Part shown: piece by piece, positions 16,759 to 24,778 of the stretch
Layout of the letters: every line of letters begins with the position of its first letter
Position numbering within the stretch: the stretch's first letter is position 1
Assembly: GCA_028286915.1 (NCBI GenBank)
Contig: JAQBQQ010000005.1
Coordinates: forward strand, 1-48,399
Length of the DNA stretch: 48,399 bases
Source: Candidatus Peribacteria bacterium
GTDB lineage: Bacteria; Patescibacteriota; Gracilibacteria; Peribacterales; Peribacteraceae
Direction: 5' to 3'
The notes under the pieces: generated by a model
What the model was told of the DNA's origin: nothing
Seen by the model: the letters and a program-made list of their open reading frames with translations, nothing else
Databases searched by the model: none
Position numbers and translations under genes: made by a program

Positions 16759-17025
16759 ATGTCTGCGGAAGACCGTCGGCTGGCTACAGCTCGCCCGCTC
16801 GTGGAAATCAGGAAAACAGGTAACCTGATTACATTCCAGGCAGAGAACACTTCAAATTCTACTTCTCTTCTCCTCGTGGCCATCCATAACTGGCTGGAAG
16901 AGCAGAACGCCTCTCGTAATGACTCGGAGCTTGAAGTGGAGTCCTTGACGCCGGTGTACAACGGCGGGGTCACAAACGACCGCTATGAGCTGAAGGCCTT
17001 CGTCCTGTTGACGAGATTGCGTTGA
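16759..17025 (+). CDS. Small hypothetical protein (88 aa), single-gene unit
   Basis: AAGGAG seven bases before the ATG at 16759 fixes the start (MSAEDRRLATARPLVEIRK). Not recognised. The middle is a helix (LLLVAIHNWLEEQ), the C-terminus beta-rich (RYELKAFVLLTRLR). GC-rich codons. It has its own promoter upstream and a strong terminator downstream. Confidence 0.75.
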   Translation: MSAEDRRLATARPLVEIRKTGNLITFQAENTSNSTSLLLVAIHNWLEEQNASRNDSELEVESLTPVYNGGVTNDRYELKAFVLLTRLR

Positions 17026-17056
17026 GTAAATTTCTGCGCTGGAGTGGCGGCAACAC

Positions 17057-17090
17057 AAAAGGGCGACCATCGCGGTCGCCCTGTTTTTGT
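17057..17090 (+). terminator. Intrinsic terminator
   Basis: AAAAGGGCGACC-ATCGC-GGTCGCCC followed by TGTTTTTG, about 35 bases after the stop at 17025. Confidence 0.88.
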
Positions 17091-17172
17091 ACAAATAGCA
17101 ACTTTATAAATTAGGCAGAATTCGTGTTGCTTCTACTAACAAAAAAAACACTGCATCGGCCAGAAAAAGGCA

Positions 17173-17655
17173 TCAATCAAGGATAACGAACGTCGCCATT
17201 CTCTGCGGGCCAATTATGTTACATAAAACTTCTAAGGATTTACCAGCTGCAAGATGCGTGTTGATGGTATGAGCTTCAGCTCGATTCAACATGAATTGTC
17301 CATGTATTTCTACTGGTTCATGTCCGAAATATTGGAGTGCCATTTCCGTATAGCATTGGCCGGTAGTAATTTTTTCTTTCAAAATGACCCGGATGTTCTC
17401 TCTTGTTTCTTCGGCCACTGAAAAAACCATAATACTCTCGTTGGGCTCCAGATCTATTTCGTCTGCAGAGAGGCTGTGAAGAATTTGATGCGGCAGTTTA
17501 CATGATGCATAAACAGTAATGGATTCATTAGAAATATTGTTCAGAATCAATTGGCGATTTTTCCATATAAGCAAGGCCTGATCCGGATCCATCGGGTATT
17601 GACGAATAGGAAGAAATTGAGACATGCCATGGATAGTTGTTTCAGTTTCTTTCAT
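17173..17655 (-). CDS. Hypothetical protein (160 aa)
   Basis: Not recognised. It reads as a mostly beta protein: QALLIWKNRQLILNNISNES, IDLEPNESIMVFSVAEETRE and NIRVILKEKITTGQCY alternate hydrophobic residues. No signal peptide or membrane segment. The first methionine (MKETETTIHG) has no clear Shine-Dalgarno; the internal MSQFLPIRQY is an alternative. Confidence 0.6.
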   Translation of the reverse strand: MKETETTIHGMSQFLPIRQYPMDPDQALLIWKNRQLILNNISNESITVYASCKLPHQILHSLSADEIDLEPNESIMVFSVAEETRENIRVILKEKITTGQCYTEMALQYFGHEPVEIHGQFMLNRAEAHTINTHLAAGKSLEVLCNIIGPQRMATFVILD

Positions 17656-17794
17656 TTAAGAAGATCAAACGGAAAACGATCAATGGGAGTTCTATTGTAT
17701 GTGCCGGGAACCCAGGAGTTGCGCCGTGTATATTCATCATTGTATGGATTGAAGTATTGGTACCGGTTTCATCTATCCTTTTTATGTATAAAAT

Positions 17795-18178
17795 CTAATC
17801 AAACATTGAAGGATCAATCGGTAACTGGTCAATCGGCTGCAACCTGCTTCTAACTCCATCGGGCAGCCTGGATATTTCTTCGCGAAGCTCATATTCCGTG
17901 CGCTCCATAATTTCCACCGGCACTGTTAGAGGAGAATCATCTGATAATACAAGTTCCATAGTTTTCGGGAGCAGTGCGGCAAGTGCATCGCGTGTTGCAT
18001 TTGTCCTCTTTTTAAGTACGGCCAATACTCTGAACTCTCTTCCGGTATAGCGCACTTTTACCAGCTCAACGTCCGGGCTTGAAAGCATGGATGCCGTATC
18101 CGGATATTTGGTAATCTCTTTATTCAGGTAGTCATGCTCGTGCCACACCTGGCCGGAAGTCATTTTATTCGGATTCAT
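17795..18178 (-). CDS. Hypothetical protein (127 aa), coupled to upstream gene
   Basis: Its ATG overlaps the TGA of the gene at 18175-18552 (ATGA), indicating translational coupling. Not recognised: a beta-strand region VELVKVRYTGREFRVLAVLK, then helices (TRDALAALLPKTMELVL; RTEYELREEISRLPDGV). Soluble, no signal. The two probably form one operon. Confidence 0.65.
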   Translation of the reverse strand: MNPNKMTSGQVWHEHDYLNKEITKYPDTASMLSSPDVELVKVRYTGREFRVLAVLKKRTNATRDALAALLPKTMELVLSDDSPLTVPVEIMERTEYELREEISRLPDGVRSRLQPIDQLPIDPSMFD

Positions 18179-18552
18179 AAAAGAGGCTGGTTATTTGCTT
18201 CCATCAACTTCGCATCCAGCTTTATAGCCAACTCACAGCCGGCTGGAAAATTTCCACCCGGGCCGAACCAACTGCCATCCGGTTGTTTGTAGTATGTACC
18301 CCAATCTTCAAGATAGACTGTGGCAATGGCCGTGTCGGCATTGCAGGCAATGACATCCGCTTCCAATGCGCCAATTTGCTTTTCCAAAGACTCATTATCC
18401 GTATCTCCTCTTAGCGCAACAATAGATATTTTATGCCGTTCACGTCGTTGGTCGAGTTCGTGATGGATTGCTCGAATGATACTTTCTTTTTTTGCTTCTA
18501 AGTTTGCGATGTGTTTCTGGGGTATTTCTCTCGGGGATTCAGGTGCACTCAT
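18175..18552 (-). CDS. Hypothetical coiled-coil-type protein (125 aa)
   Basis: Start at ATG 18552 (MSAPESPREIPQKHIANLEA), because the longer frame would run into the divergent gene at 18618. The N-terminal half is charged and helical (AKKESIIRAIHHELDQRRER), and the C-terminal half carries an aromatic/Gly segment (TYYKQPDGSWFGPGGNFPAG). The helix motif IANLEAKKE resembles IAGIEAKKE in the gene at 27927-28406, but overall relatedness is not clear. The stop overlaps the next gene's start. Confidence 0.6.
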   Translation of the reverse strand: MSAPESPREIPQKHIANLEAKKESIIRAIHHELDQRRERHKISIVALRGDTDNESLEKQIGALEADVIACNADTAIATVYLEDWGTYYKQPDGSWFGPGGNFPAGCELAIKLDAKLMEANNQPLL

Positions 18553-18617
18553 AATCAATACTGTAAAAATTAATATATACACTTTACATTTAAAACTTAT
18601 TATGTCAATATTCCACC

Positions 18618-19106
18618 ATGGAAAAAGATGACTTTCTGGAACGGGTAAAAAGGCTGCCTGTTGTCGCGCCTTCTCTCCGCGAATGGATTGCAAGGCAGTT
18701 GAATGATGAATGGGAACAGAAACAGGAATCACTTATCCAATGGCTGGAGGAAACCGAAGCAGCAGTACGAAACGCGCAGCAGAAATATCATGATTCGTTG
18801 CGTGCGATAACCGAAGGCACTTTCGATAGCGGAGAAATACATGAACAGGATCTGGATTTGACCAAATCCATTCCCAAGTGGCAGTGGAATTCTCTCTCGC
18901 TCACTCCGGATCATCTTCACATTCTGTATGCCATACATCAACGGAATGGAATCACTCAGCAGAAACTCTTGGAGTTGTACCCGACTTTACCCGTGGTAGA
19001 CGTTATAAATAGGCTTTTACACAGTGGATTCATTCAGCAAGAAGGTATACATTTCTCTTTAACAAAAGAGGGCGCGCATTTATGGTTGGATAATCCTATG
19101 TTTTAG
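18618..19106 (+). CDS. Hypothetical protein with C-terminal winged-helix-like region
   Basis: 162 residues. The first half is helical and charged (DEWEQKQESLIQWLEETEAA). The second half (about 93-160) reads LTPDHLHILYAIHQRNGITQ, then KLLELYPTLPVVDVINRLLH and FIQQEGIHFSLTKEGAHLW, the helix-helix-helix-wing order of MarR/ArsR-type DNA-binding folds. It is the first of four closely packed genes (gaps of 25, 4 and 17 bases) and divergent from 18175-18552, so it may regulate one of these units. That role is inference. Confidence 0.6.
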   Translation: MEKDDFLERVKRLPVVAPSLREWIARQLNDEWEQKQESLIQWLEETEAAVRNAQQKYHDSLRAITEGTFDSGEIHEQDLDLTKSIPKWQWNSLSLTPDHLHILYAIHQRNGITQQKLLELYPTLPVVDVINRLLHSGFIQQEGIHFSLTKEGAHLWLDNPMF

Positions 19107-19131
19107 TTTTTATATTTCCCTTCTTAATCTG

Positions 19132-19650
19132 ATGCCAGGTTCCTCTCTTCCTAAAAGCGATATTGATGCACTGCGAGCCGATATTGCGGCTGCTAAAGCG
19201 CCCAAAGAGGTGTTGGCTATTCTGGCACAGCCGGAACTTGATTTACTGGACAGACTGGAGCCTGATACTTTACATGAGGAAGACGCAGAGACCATTTTGA
19301 TGCCATTGGTGGACATATTTCGCGCCATGCAAAAGCGTGTTCTGCAAAGCGTACCGTTCCCTGAAGATTACCCCGAAGTTCTTGTGCCAGGTATGGATGA
19401 TATGGAATATGATAAGCATCAGAACAGTATTGGTTTTATTGTAGAGAATGATGGAGATACTGAGCCTATAGAAGAGTGGATTGTAAGCAGACTCGCTGAT
19501 ATGAAGAGGCTGACACGGAAACAAGCGAGTAGCCTTCTTTTATTCCAAAGTCGTTCATACTTTGACGGTCCCGTTTCTGTGGTATTTATACCCAAATCTG
19601 CAATACCGCCCGAGTATTGGGAGGCGTATAATGATCATTCATCACTTTAA
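19132..19650 (+). CDS. Hypothetical protein (172 aa)
   Basis: Not recognised. An acidic, helical N-terminal half (SDIDALRADIAAAKAPKEVL), a Pro-rich centre with FPEDYPEVLVPGMDD, and a C-terminal part with SLLLFQSRSYFDGPVSVVFI. No membrane segment. Second gene of the packed group 18618-20406. Confidence 0.6.
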   Translation: MPGSSLPKSDIDALRADIAAAKAPKEVLAILAQPELDLLDRLEPDTLHEEDAETILMPLVDIFRAMQKRVLQSVPFPEDYPEVLVPGMDDMEYDKHQNSIGFIVENDGDTEPIEEWIVSRLADMKRLTRKQASSLLLFQSRSYFDGPVSVVFIPKSAIPPEYWEAYNDHSSL

Positions 19651-19654
19651 AACT

Positions 19655-19987
19655 ATGTCTTACGAGAGCATTAAAGAAGCTCTAATCCGAGAGAGTAAAG
19701 AAGATGACATCGGACTCTGGTGGATAGTGGGCTCTGTTTCTGGCGAAGTGTGTACTGATTCCGTGCTTCGCGGAGATGAACTTTGTATGGCCACTTTAGG
19801 TATGGTGCGAGATCTCCTTGAAGCCGGCATGGTAGCTGGCTTCCCTGTAAGACCGGATGGAAAATATAGTTTTAAAACATGGAATATAAGTCATGATGAA
19901 ATAATTTCTAAGATTAAAAAAGAATGGCAAGAGCTTGGCCGTGAGCCTACTGTCGGGGAGATTGTTTGGCTTCATTTACCATCATAA
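19655..19987 (+). CDS. Hypothetical protein (110 aa)
   Basis: Start at ATG 19655 (MSYESIKEALIRESKEDDIG), four bases after the previous stop; the longer frame would overlap it. Not recognised. It contains GLWWIVGSVSGEV, a helix ATLGMVRDLLEAGMVAGF, and ends VGEIVWLHLPS. The region MVRDLLEAGMVAGFPVRPDG followed by a C-terminal helix resembles small wing-containing proteins, but I make no assignment. Confidence 0.6.
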   Translation: MSYESIKEALIRESKEDDIGLWWIVGSVSGEVCTDSVLRGDELCMATLGMVRDLLEAGMVAGFPVRPDGKYSFKTWNISHDEIISKIKKEWQELGREPTVGEIVWLHLPS

Positions 19988-20004
19988 ATTTCAGCTGATT
20001 AATT

Positions 20005-20406
20005 ATGGACTCCAAAGATATTCACATCGGCTGTTCGCTTGCCCATGATTTTTTAAATGGAAAAGCTGAGCTTGATACAGTGCGCGATGCAATACGTCAG
20101 CGGTTGGAAAATATCCTGCAAAAGCATGTGGGGTTTGCACCCGCATCATTAACTGAAGGACAGGCGGTGAGCCAGATTATTAATCAGATAGTCTCCGAAT
20201 ATGGTTTGCGTGTAGCATTTCCCCTTACCGATGAGCCTGCACGTCTCGCCTTTAAGAAAGTAGGAAATGCGAAAGATCCTGTTTTTACTATTTTAAAGGA
20301 TGCTAAAACTGCTTCGTACCACGGTAAAACACTGCCTCAATTAAAACTCGTACCAGTGGGAGATCATGGATTGCGACCTCTGGCGTCATCACTTCGGAAG
20401 AAATAA
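20005..20406 (+). CDS. Hypothetical protein (133 aa)
   Basis: Last gene of the packed group. Not recognised: helices DTVRDAIRQRLENILQKH and AVSQIINQIVSEYGL, then a basic C-terminus (GDHGLRPLASSLRKK). The DNA coding for its DHGLRP segment is the first copy of the R3 repeat (20361-20378), so the end of this gene may have been produced or moved by recombination at R3. Confidence 0.55.
   Translation: MDSKDIHIGCSLAHDFLNGKAELDTVRDAIRQRLENILQKHVGFAPASLTEGQAVSQIINQIVSEYGLRVAFPLTDEPARLAFKKVGNAKDPVFTILKDAKTASYHGKTLPQLKLVPVGDHGLRPLASSLRKK
20361..20378. repeat. R3 repeat, copy a
   Basis: AGATCATGGATTGCGACC, identical to 20940-20957, 579 bases apart. The core CATGGATTgCGAcC resembles CATGGATTCGAACC, the T-arm of tRNA-Gln read on the plus strand (33303-33316). 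This copy overlaps the 3' end of the gene 20005-20406. Confidence 0.65.
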
Positions 20407-20417
20407 TTCAGATCAAA

Positions 20418-20459
20418 ACCTCAGCATTAACTATGTAGAACTGGGCTGAGGTATTATTT
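20418..20459 (+). terminator. Weak terminator-like hairpin
   Basis: ACCTCAGC and GCTGAGGT enclose a 19-base loop and are followed by a T-rich stretch (ATTATTTAT), just after the stop of the gene 20005-20406. Confidence 0.45.
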
Positions 20460-20506
20460 ATATAATCTGTCTTTACGCTTGCCGGAGAAACTTACATTGC
20501 CCACAT

Positions 20507-20536
20507 TTGACAGTCTATTTCTACAACGAATATCAT
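20507..20536 (+). promoter_or_regulatory. Promoter of the gene at 20544
   Basis: TTGACA (20507-20512), 18-base spacer, TATCAT (20531-20536). Only seven bases separate the -10 box from the ATG, so the mRNA is predicted to be leaderless. Confidence 0.75.
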
Positions 20537-20543
20537 TTCAATT

Positions 20544-20882
20544 ATGGCAGTCGACATTTTTCCATCCGGCACTTTAAGTAATGAGCACAGTCGCACAGTG
20601 CCGCGTCTGTCATCCGATGTGACGAAGCTTTTATTGCCTGACGATCTCTGCGAGACATTGAATACAATGTCTATTAAGACAGCCGAGGAATTACTGTCGT
20701 GTCTACATATGTGTCCTTATATTCTTGAAGAGCCACTCGGCAGAAACAGTGAACAGGTTGCAGCATTCGGTTTGCTCCTCGGACAATTGCTTACGGAATT
20801 GGTACATGAAGAATTTATACATCCGGGTCCTCCTGTTCGTTTCGCGCACGGTGGACTGTCTGCGCCGGGAGATAGGGTGTGA
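20544..20882 (+). CDS. Hypothetical protein (112 aa) between R3 repeats
   Basis: Not recognised. Largely helical: LLLPDDLCETLNTMS, TAEELLSCLHMCPYILEE and AFGLLLGQLLTELVHEEF. Start fixed by the promoter seven bases upstream. It is the only gene between the two R3 copies and thus a candidate single-gene cassette. Confidence 0.6.
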   Translation: MAVDIFPSGTLSNEHSRTVPRLSSDVTKLLLPDDLCETLNTMSIKTAEELLSCLHMCPYILEEPLGRNSEQVAAFGLLLGQLLTELVHEEFIHPGPPVRFAHGGLSAPGDRV

Positions 20883-20939
20883 AAGTATACATACTGCATG
20901 GGCTTGTTTCAGCATACAAAGTTGGTTGGCAGAAGTTGC

Positions 20940-20957
20940 AGATCATGGATTGCGACC
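20940..20957. repeat. R3 repeat, copy b
   Basis: Exact copy of 20361-20378 in the same orientation. It lies in a non-coding stretch (20883-21142); the frame that reads DHGLRP here ends soon after, so no paralogous gene is evident around it. Confidence 0.65.
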
Positions 20958-21142
20958 CTGGCATCCCGGCATCGTATGATATGATAAGGGGACAGAAAAA
21001 TTTTCATTCGGACTGGCCCTTTTTAATCTATTCGGATTGCCATCATCTGGATCCGCTCTGTACCGGCGGGTAGACTGGATATGTGGTCTTTGGGAATCTG
21101 ACGTTTGGCAGGTAATACGCGTGACGGTACCGGAGGTACACA

Positions 21143-21328
21143 ATGCCTGTTGTCGAGATCAGCGATGTGCGGAAGTACAACAAGGCGGTTGCCGTGCTTG
21201 TCCGTTTGGGCGGTACATTCCGCACAAAGCCGGACCGACTTTTCATTGTCTCCCCCGTGCAGCATCAAGCTCTGGCAGATGCCGGGCTCGTACAATCGGC
21301 GCCGGAGAAACCCAAGAAACGCAGTTAG
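21143..21328 (+). CDS. Small basic protein (61 aa), single-gene unit
   Basis: GGAGG six bases before the ATG at 21143. The sequence MPVVEISDVRKYNKAVAVLV continues to a basic tail (APEKPKKRS). Not recognised; small alpha/beta. GC-rich codons, followed by an intrinsic terminator 24 bases after the stop. Confidence 0.6.
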   Translation: MPVVEISDVRKYNKAVAVLVRLGGTFRTKPDRLFIVSPVQHQALADAGLVQSAPEKPKKRS

Positions 21329-21352
21329 CGATAGATCTTGGAATCTGCCGTT

Positions 21353-21383
21353 CAGACCTCTTCACTCGGAGGAGGTCTGTTTC
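21353..21383 (+). terminator. Intrinsic terminator
   Basis: CAGACCTC...GAGGTCTG with an 11-base loop, followed by TTTC; downstream of the 61-residue gene. Confidence 0.7.
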
Positions 21384-21498
21384 AATGAGACTGTCTTGCT
21401 CTCTTTTTGACAGTGGCCAAGTCTGTACTTTATAGTTTTTTTATGCTATAAAAGATAAGTGATCTTTGGCCTTGATCAGTTCAAAGGAGGACGTACTC

Positions 21499-21822
21499 AT
21501 GTCCGACTCCCCGCCTCCGCAATTGCAGGCCGGTGCCTGGGTGGTCCAGTTGTGGCTCACCACGGGCTACAACTATGACAACGACGATCTGAAAATCGGC
21601 GGCTCACGACGACTCGGGCCGTACATGTGGGTGCTGGAATCCCATATCGGTCCATTCATGGTAAAAATGATTGAACGCTATCGCGAGCACCCGCAAGTTC
21701 TTTGCATTGCCAAGGGTAGTCGGAAGTTCATGCCCATGGATGCATTGCCGAGCTTGGAGGACCAGATTCGCGAGTTCGAAGAGCATCTCGCCCAGCCATC
21801 GAGCTGGCCGAGCCAGAATTAA
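21499..21822 (+). CDS. Hypothetical protein (107 aa), single-gene unit
   Basis: AAGGAGG eight bases before the ATG at 21499 sets the start (MSDSPPPQLQAGAWVVQLWL). Not recognised: N-terminal beta part with Trp and Tyr (TGYNYDNDDLKIGGSRRLGP), then helices ending with a Ser/Pro-rich tail. Marked preference for C-ending codons compared with the AT-rich neighbours. A terminator with a UUCG loop follows. Confidence 0.7.
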   Translation: MSDSPPPQLQAGAWVVQLWLTTGYNYDNDDLKIGGSRRLGPYMWVLESHIGPFMVKMIERYREHPQVLCIAKGSRKFMPMDALPSLEDQIREFEEHLAQPSSWPSQN

Positions 21823-21844
21823 TGCTTGGCCTTTATGGTCAAAT

Positions 21845-21871
21845 GCCCCGGTCTTCGGACTGGGGTTTATT
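21845..21871 (+). terminator. Intrinsic terminator with UUCG loop
   Basis: CCCCGGTC-TTCG-GACTGGGG then TTTATT, 23 bases after the stop at 21822. Confidence 0.85.
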
Positions 21872-21900
21872 AAAAAGACGAACCTGTTGTAGGATAGCTG

Positions 21901-22257
21901 CTACATTGAAAATGGCATATTTTGACGAGTCTCTTTCTCTATCTCGCCAATCGCATCCTTTTTCTGATGCGCTGATAACTGAAGAATGTATGTGGCAATG
22001 GTCAATACTGTCAGAGGGCCATTCTGCGGATTCAATGCTGCGTTGTCCAATGCGCGCCGTATCTGTGACCATTGAATGTATTGGAGAGAAAGACCTTGAG
22101 CTCCTGTCGGCCCGAGCGCATCCAATATGCCAGCGGCTACCTGCATATTTTCTCTTTTTTTATCGATGCATTCCTGATGATAACGATTAAGCCAGTTTTG
22201 AACGGTATCAACAGCCGGCTCAGATACTTCTATGGACGTGCGGAATTCTTTTGTCAT
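21901..22257 (-). CDS. Hypothetical helical protein (118 aa)
   Basis: Not recognised. Mostly helical and soluble: TVQNWLNRYHQECIDKKREN, MQVAAGILDALGPTGAQGL, LTVLTIATYILQLSAHQKKD. The minus-strand TAATAT six bases before the ATG at 22257 suggests a leaderless start. AT-rich compared with its plus-strand neighbours. Confidence 0.6.
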   Translation of the reverse strand: MTKEFRTSIEVSEPAVDTVQNWLNRYHQECIDKKRENMQVAAGILDALGPTGAQGLSLQYIQWSQIRRALDNAALNPQNGPLTVLTIATYILQLSAHQKKDAIGEIEKETRQNMPFSM

Positions 22258-22500
22258 ACATGTATATTACAACTTATCTTTTATAAAGCAAGTATTGGCC
22301 GATGACGGTTGGATGCGGCGGCACAGGAGAAAGAACGGCGTTGGTTACCGTAACTAAAAAAAGGAGACAGGGTTACATCTGCATATATTTCTATAGAATG
22401 ACGTTTCTCTATTGATTTAGTGTCTTACAAAGCATAATTTGCGCTCATGCAAGTTCCACATCGGGGCTGCACTTCTTTCTCATCACCGGAGAACAGTCTC

Positions 22501-23073
22501 ATGCTCTCGAACCCCATGGCAGTAGCGAACTTTGTCGCGGGCTTGGTTACGGGTCTGCTGTGTTTCCCCCTGGTTGTCATCGTGCGACGGTACTACAGCC
22601 GCACACAGCGTCTGGCCCAAGAGGTTGCTGCGAGGTTCGGTGACAATATTCATGATGCCGGCTTCTTCGAGGGCCTCGCCCGCAAGTGGGCGACGCAGGG
22701 CTGGATCAAACGTAACCCGGCGCACATACTCAGGTCACTCCTGGAAGTCCAATCGATTGCAGATGTGCGGCATGCCATCCCGGGTGGAGAGCACTTCTAC
22801 GTGCTCTACATCTGCGCCAAGATAAAGGCAGCGGCGGCTCAAGACAGAATGAAAGGCATCGAGTCGGCTGTCACAGAACTCTGCCTCCAATACAATATGG
22901 AGGCTTGGACAGAGAGGGTGCTGCAGTATGCCAAGCATGGTAAAATGAGTGAAGAGTTGGAATTGGCCATGGAAAAGGACCAGAACATCAGGCAAGTCAT
23001 GGACATTCTCTTCGGTGCCCTGATTACCTGCGTTAGCCAAGCGCGTAAGGCGCACTTTCAGAACAAGCTATAG
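22501..23073 (+). CDS. Membrane-anchored hypothetical protein (190 aa), single-gene unit
   Basis: GGAG nine bases before the ATG at 22501 favours this start (MLSNPMAVANFVAGLVTGLL) over the longer frame from 22447. One N-terminal membrane segment (about 7-28), then a charged cytoplasmic-looking helical domain of about 160 residues (RRYYSRTQRLAQEVAARFGD onward). Not recognised. GC-rich codons; an intrinsic terminator follows. The upstream stretch 22258-22500 holds its leader and no other gene. Confidence 0.7.
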   Translation: MLSNPMAVANFVAGLVTGLLCFPLVVIVRRYYSRTQRLAQEVAARFGDNIHDAGFFEGLARKWATQGWIKRNPAHILRSLLEVQSIADVRHAIPGGEHFYVLYICAKIKAAAAQDRMKGIESAVTELCLQYNMEAWTERVLQYAKHGKMSEELELAMEKDQNIRQVMDILFGALITCVSQARKAHFQNKL

Positions 23074-23087
23074 CAGCAGCTATGGCA

Positions 23088-23121
23088 CAAAAGCATTCGT
23101 TTCAAACGAGTGCTTTTTATA
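23088..23121 (+). terminator. Intrinsic terminator
   Basis: AAAGCA-t-TCGTTT / AACGA-g-TGCTTTTT hairpin about 15 bases after the stop at 23073. Confidence 0.8.
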
Positions 23122-23195
23122 ATTTGCTCCATATCCCCTTCTTTTATCGGTGTTTCCAGATTCTTTTATGCTTCATCATCTGCTACGCTTCAATA

Positions 23196-24056
23196 ATGAA
23201 ATATAGCTTTGCCTGCGCTTCAGTCCTGATTCTTGTTGGCTGTACCAATAGTGCAAGCAATACAAAAACCGGCAATCCCGGAGAGCAAAGCGGCAACTGG
23301 AATTCACTGGCAATCGCATCTCAAATCTCGTTGCCCGATTCAGCCTATAGAGAAGTTTTGCTTGGCTCTGACGGTTCCAAGCCCGACGATACAACTCCCG
23401 TATGGAGTGTAAGTCCTGCAACGCGGGAGCGGGAGAAATCTATCGAACAACATACGAAAGATCTTCTGCTTCCGGCATCCAGGCAGGATTTTGATGCACC
23501 CTATGAAAGCGCGAATTTCAAAAAACACATCGTCCAATACTTTACCTTCGAGAAAGATGTCTACACACTTCGTACCCGCACGCAGAATCCTATTGATCAG
23601 AACTATCAATTCTACAAAAACGATACCCAGATATTTGAAAGCAAAATGTGCTATGCAACTGATCCACCGATTCAGGATGCAGTCATAATCGACGGAGAGA
23701 TCGCCTTAACTTTCCTTCAGGGTGATTGTTCTTCACCAGACCGCAAAGGTGGTGATCATTGGCAGGCTATTTATTACAAGGGCACAACAATCAACGAAAA
23801 AGAACATGTACAGGGAGCCAGTCATCTTTTCTCCTACAAAGGGAAGCTCGGCTTTATAGCCGCCATTGATGGCCAGGATTATGTATACTTCAATGGCAAA
23901 AAGGCTTCGCAGCCGTTTGATATCATACGTACACACTCCTGCTGCATGATTCCACAGCCATATATCCGTCTCTACCAAGACGGAACATTCCTCTTCATTG
24001 GTGACAGAAGTAGTGAGCGATATCTTACGCAAATCAATTTGAATGCTTATTTGTAA
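23196..24056 (+). CDS. Lipoprotein of unknown function
   Basis: Start chosen at ATG 23196 because it gives a perfect lipoprotein signal, MKYSFACASVLILVGC, with lipobox LVGC and the lipidated Cys at residue 16. The upstream extension would begin within the preceding terminator. The mature part (about 270 residues) is polar and rich in beta strands, with repeated aromatic/Gly turns such as IAAIDGQDYVYFNGK and LYQDGTFLFIGDRSS that suggest a propeller- or WG-like fold. Anchored outside the cytoplasmic membrane. No family assigned. Confidence 0.75.
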   Translation: MKYSFACASVLILVGCTNSASNTKTGNPGEQSGNWNSLAIASQISLPDSAYREVLLGSDGSKPDDTTPVWSVSPATREREKSIEQHTKDLLLPASRQDFDAPYESANFKKHIVQYFTFEKDVYTLRTRTQNPIDQNYQFYKNDTQIFESKMCYATDPPIQDAVIIDGEIALTFLQGDCSSPDRKGGDHWQAIYYKGTTINEKEHVQGASHLFSYKGKLGFIAAIDGQDYVYFNGKKASQPFDIIRTHSCCMIPQPYIRLYQDGTFLFIGDRSSERYLTQINLNAYL

Positions 24057-24277
24057 TTGGCTATCGGATTAACCGTTTGTAACATCCTTAGACAAAGCTA
24101 CATCAAAAGTTATAAGATAGTTTGTTTGGTAGGCCTTGTCACAGAGAGAGCGTACGTGGGAACGATTCGGTACTTCGTGGCGGGCACCCGCGACTGGGGC
24201 CGTCATAATGGCAAGCCGTATATAAGTACGGCGACACATATACGCACGTATATCTTTCCTGAGGCGTATATCTAGAA

Positions 24278-24565
24278 GTGGATTCAACTCATCGGCTCGT
24301 GGAAGCTGCCACGCCCGAGGAGGTGCTTGCATTTCTGCAGACAGACTTCAAGCCGTTCCAAATTATCGTTGCCCATACAGACTTGGGCATCGAGGTGCTG
24401 CAGGAGATCCGCAATGCATGCCCTCACAGCCTCATGGTCCTCATGTGGCACTATGAGTCGGAAGCGACTCGGGTCCGACACCTTCGGATGACGCTGGCCG
24501 TGAATGCGCATCCTATCATTCATTGTGATCACTCTCTTACGGCATACCTAGAGATCGCCTACTAG
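24278..24565 (+). CDS. Receiver-like (REC) domain fragment
   Basis: 95 residues from a GTG start. VEAATPEEVLAFLQTDFKPF, then QIIVAHTDLGIEVLQEIRNA and SLMVLMWHYESEA, follow the alpha1 to beta4 order of response-regulator receiver domains. The first strand with its acidic pair is missing, and the phosphoacceptor position is not clearly conserved. The C-terminal part (AHPIIHCDHSLTAYLEIAY) matches the end of such a domain. Probably a non-phosphorylated receiver remnant or an unrelated Rossmann-like fold. Sequence 24057-24277 upstream has no gene. Confidence 0.4.
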   Translation: MDSTHRLVEAATPEEVLAFLQTDFKPFQIIVAHTDLGIEVLQEIRNACPHSLMVLMWHYESEATRVRHLRMTLAVNAHPIIHCDHSLTAYLEIAY

Positions 24566-24778
24566 CTCTTCCTTTGATCGTCAAAGGTCCGCCACCCATT
24601 CTTGCAAGCTGTGAAGCTCATTCGATTTCTCCTTGAGCAATGGTGAAAATGCTATTTTCAAGATATAAAATGCATGTGGTACTGTCAATGACCGAAAAGA
24701 TATACTTGCGGGTAAAGAACCCTGCGTTCGGCACGGGGGTCTTTCATAGATTTTAAATAGAATATAGGTATATTCATC

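Noticed and set aside
20883-20979. Possible second gene end around R3 copy b (DHGLRP)
   Set aside because: Beyond the 18-base repeat there is no similarity to the end of 20005-20406, so a repeat explains it better than a paralogue.
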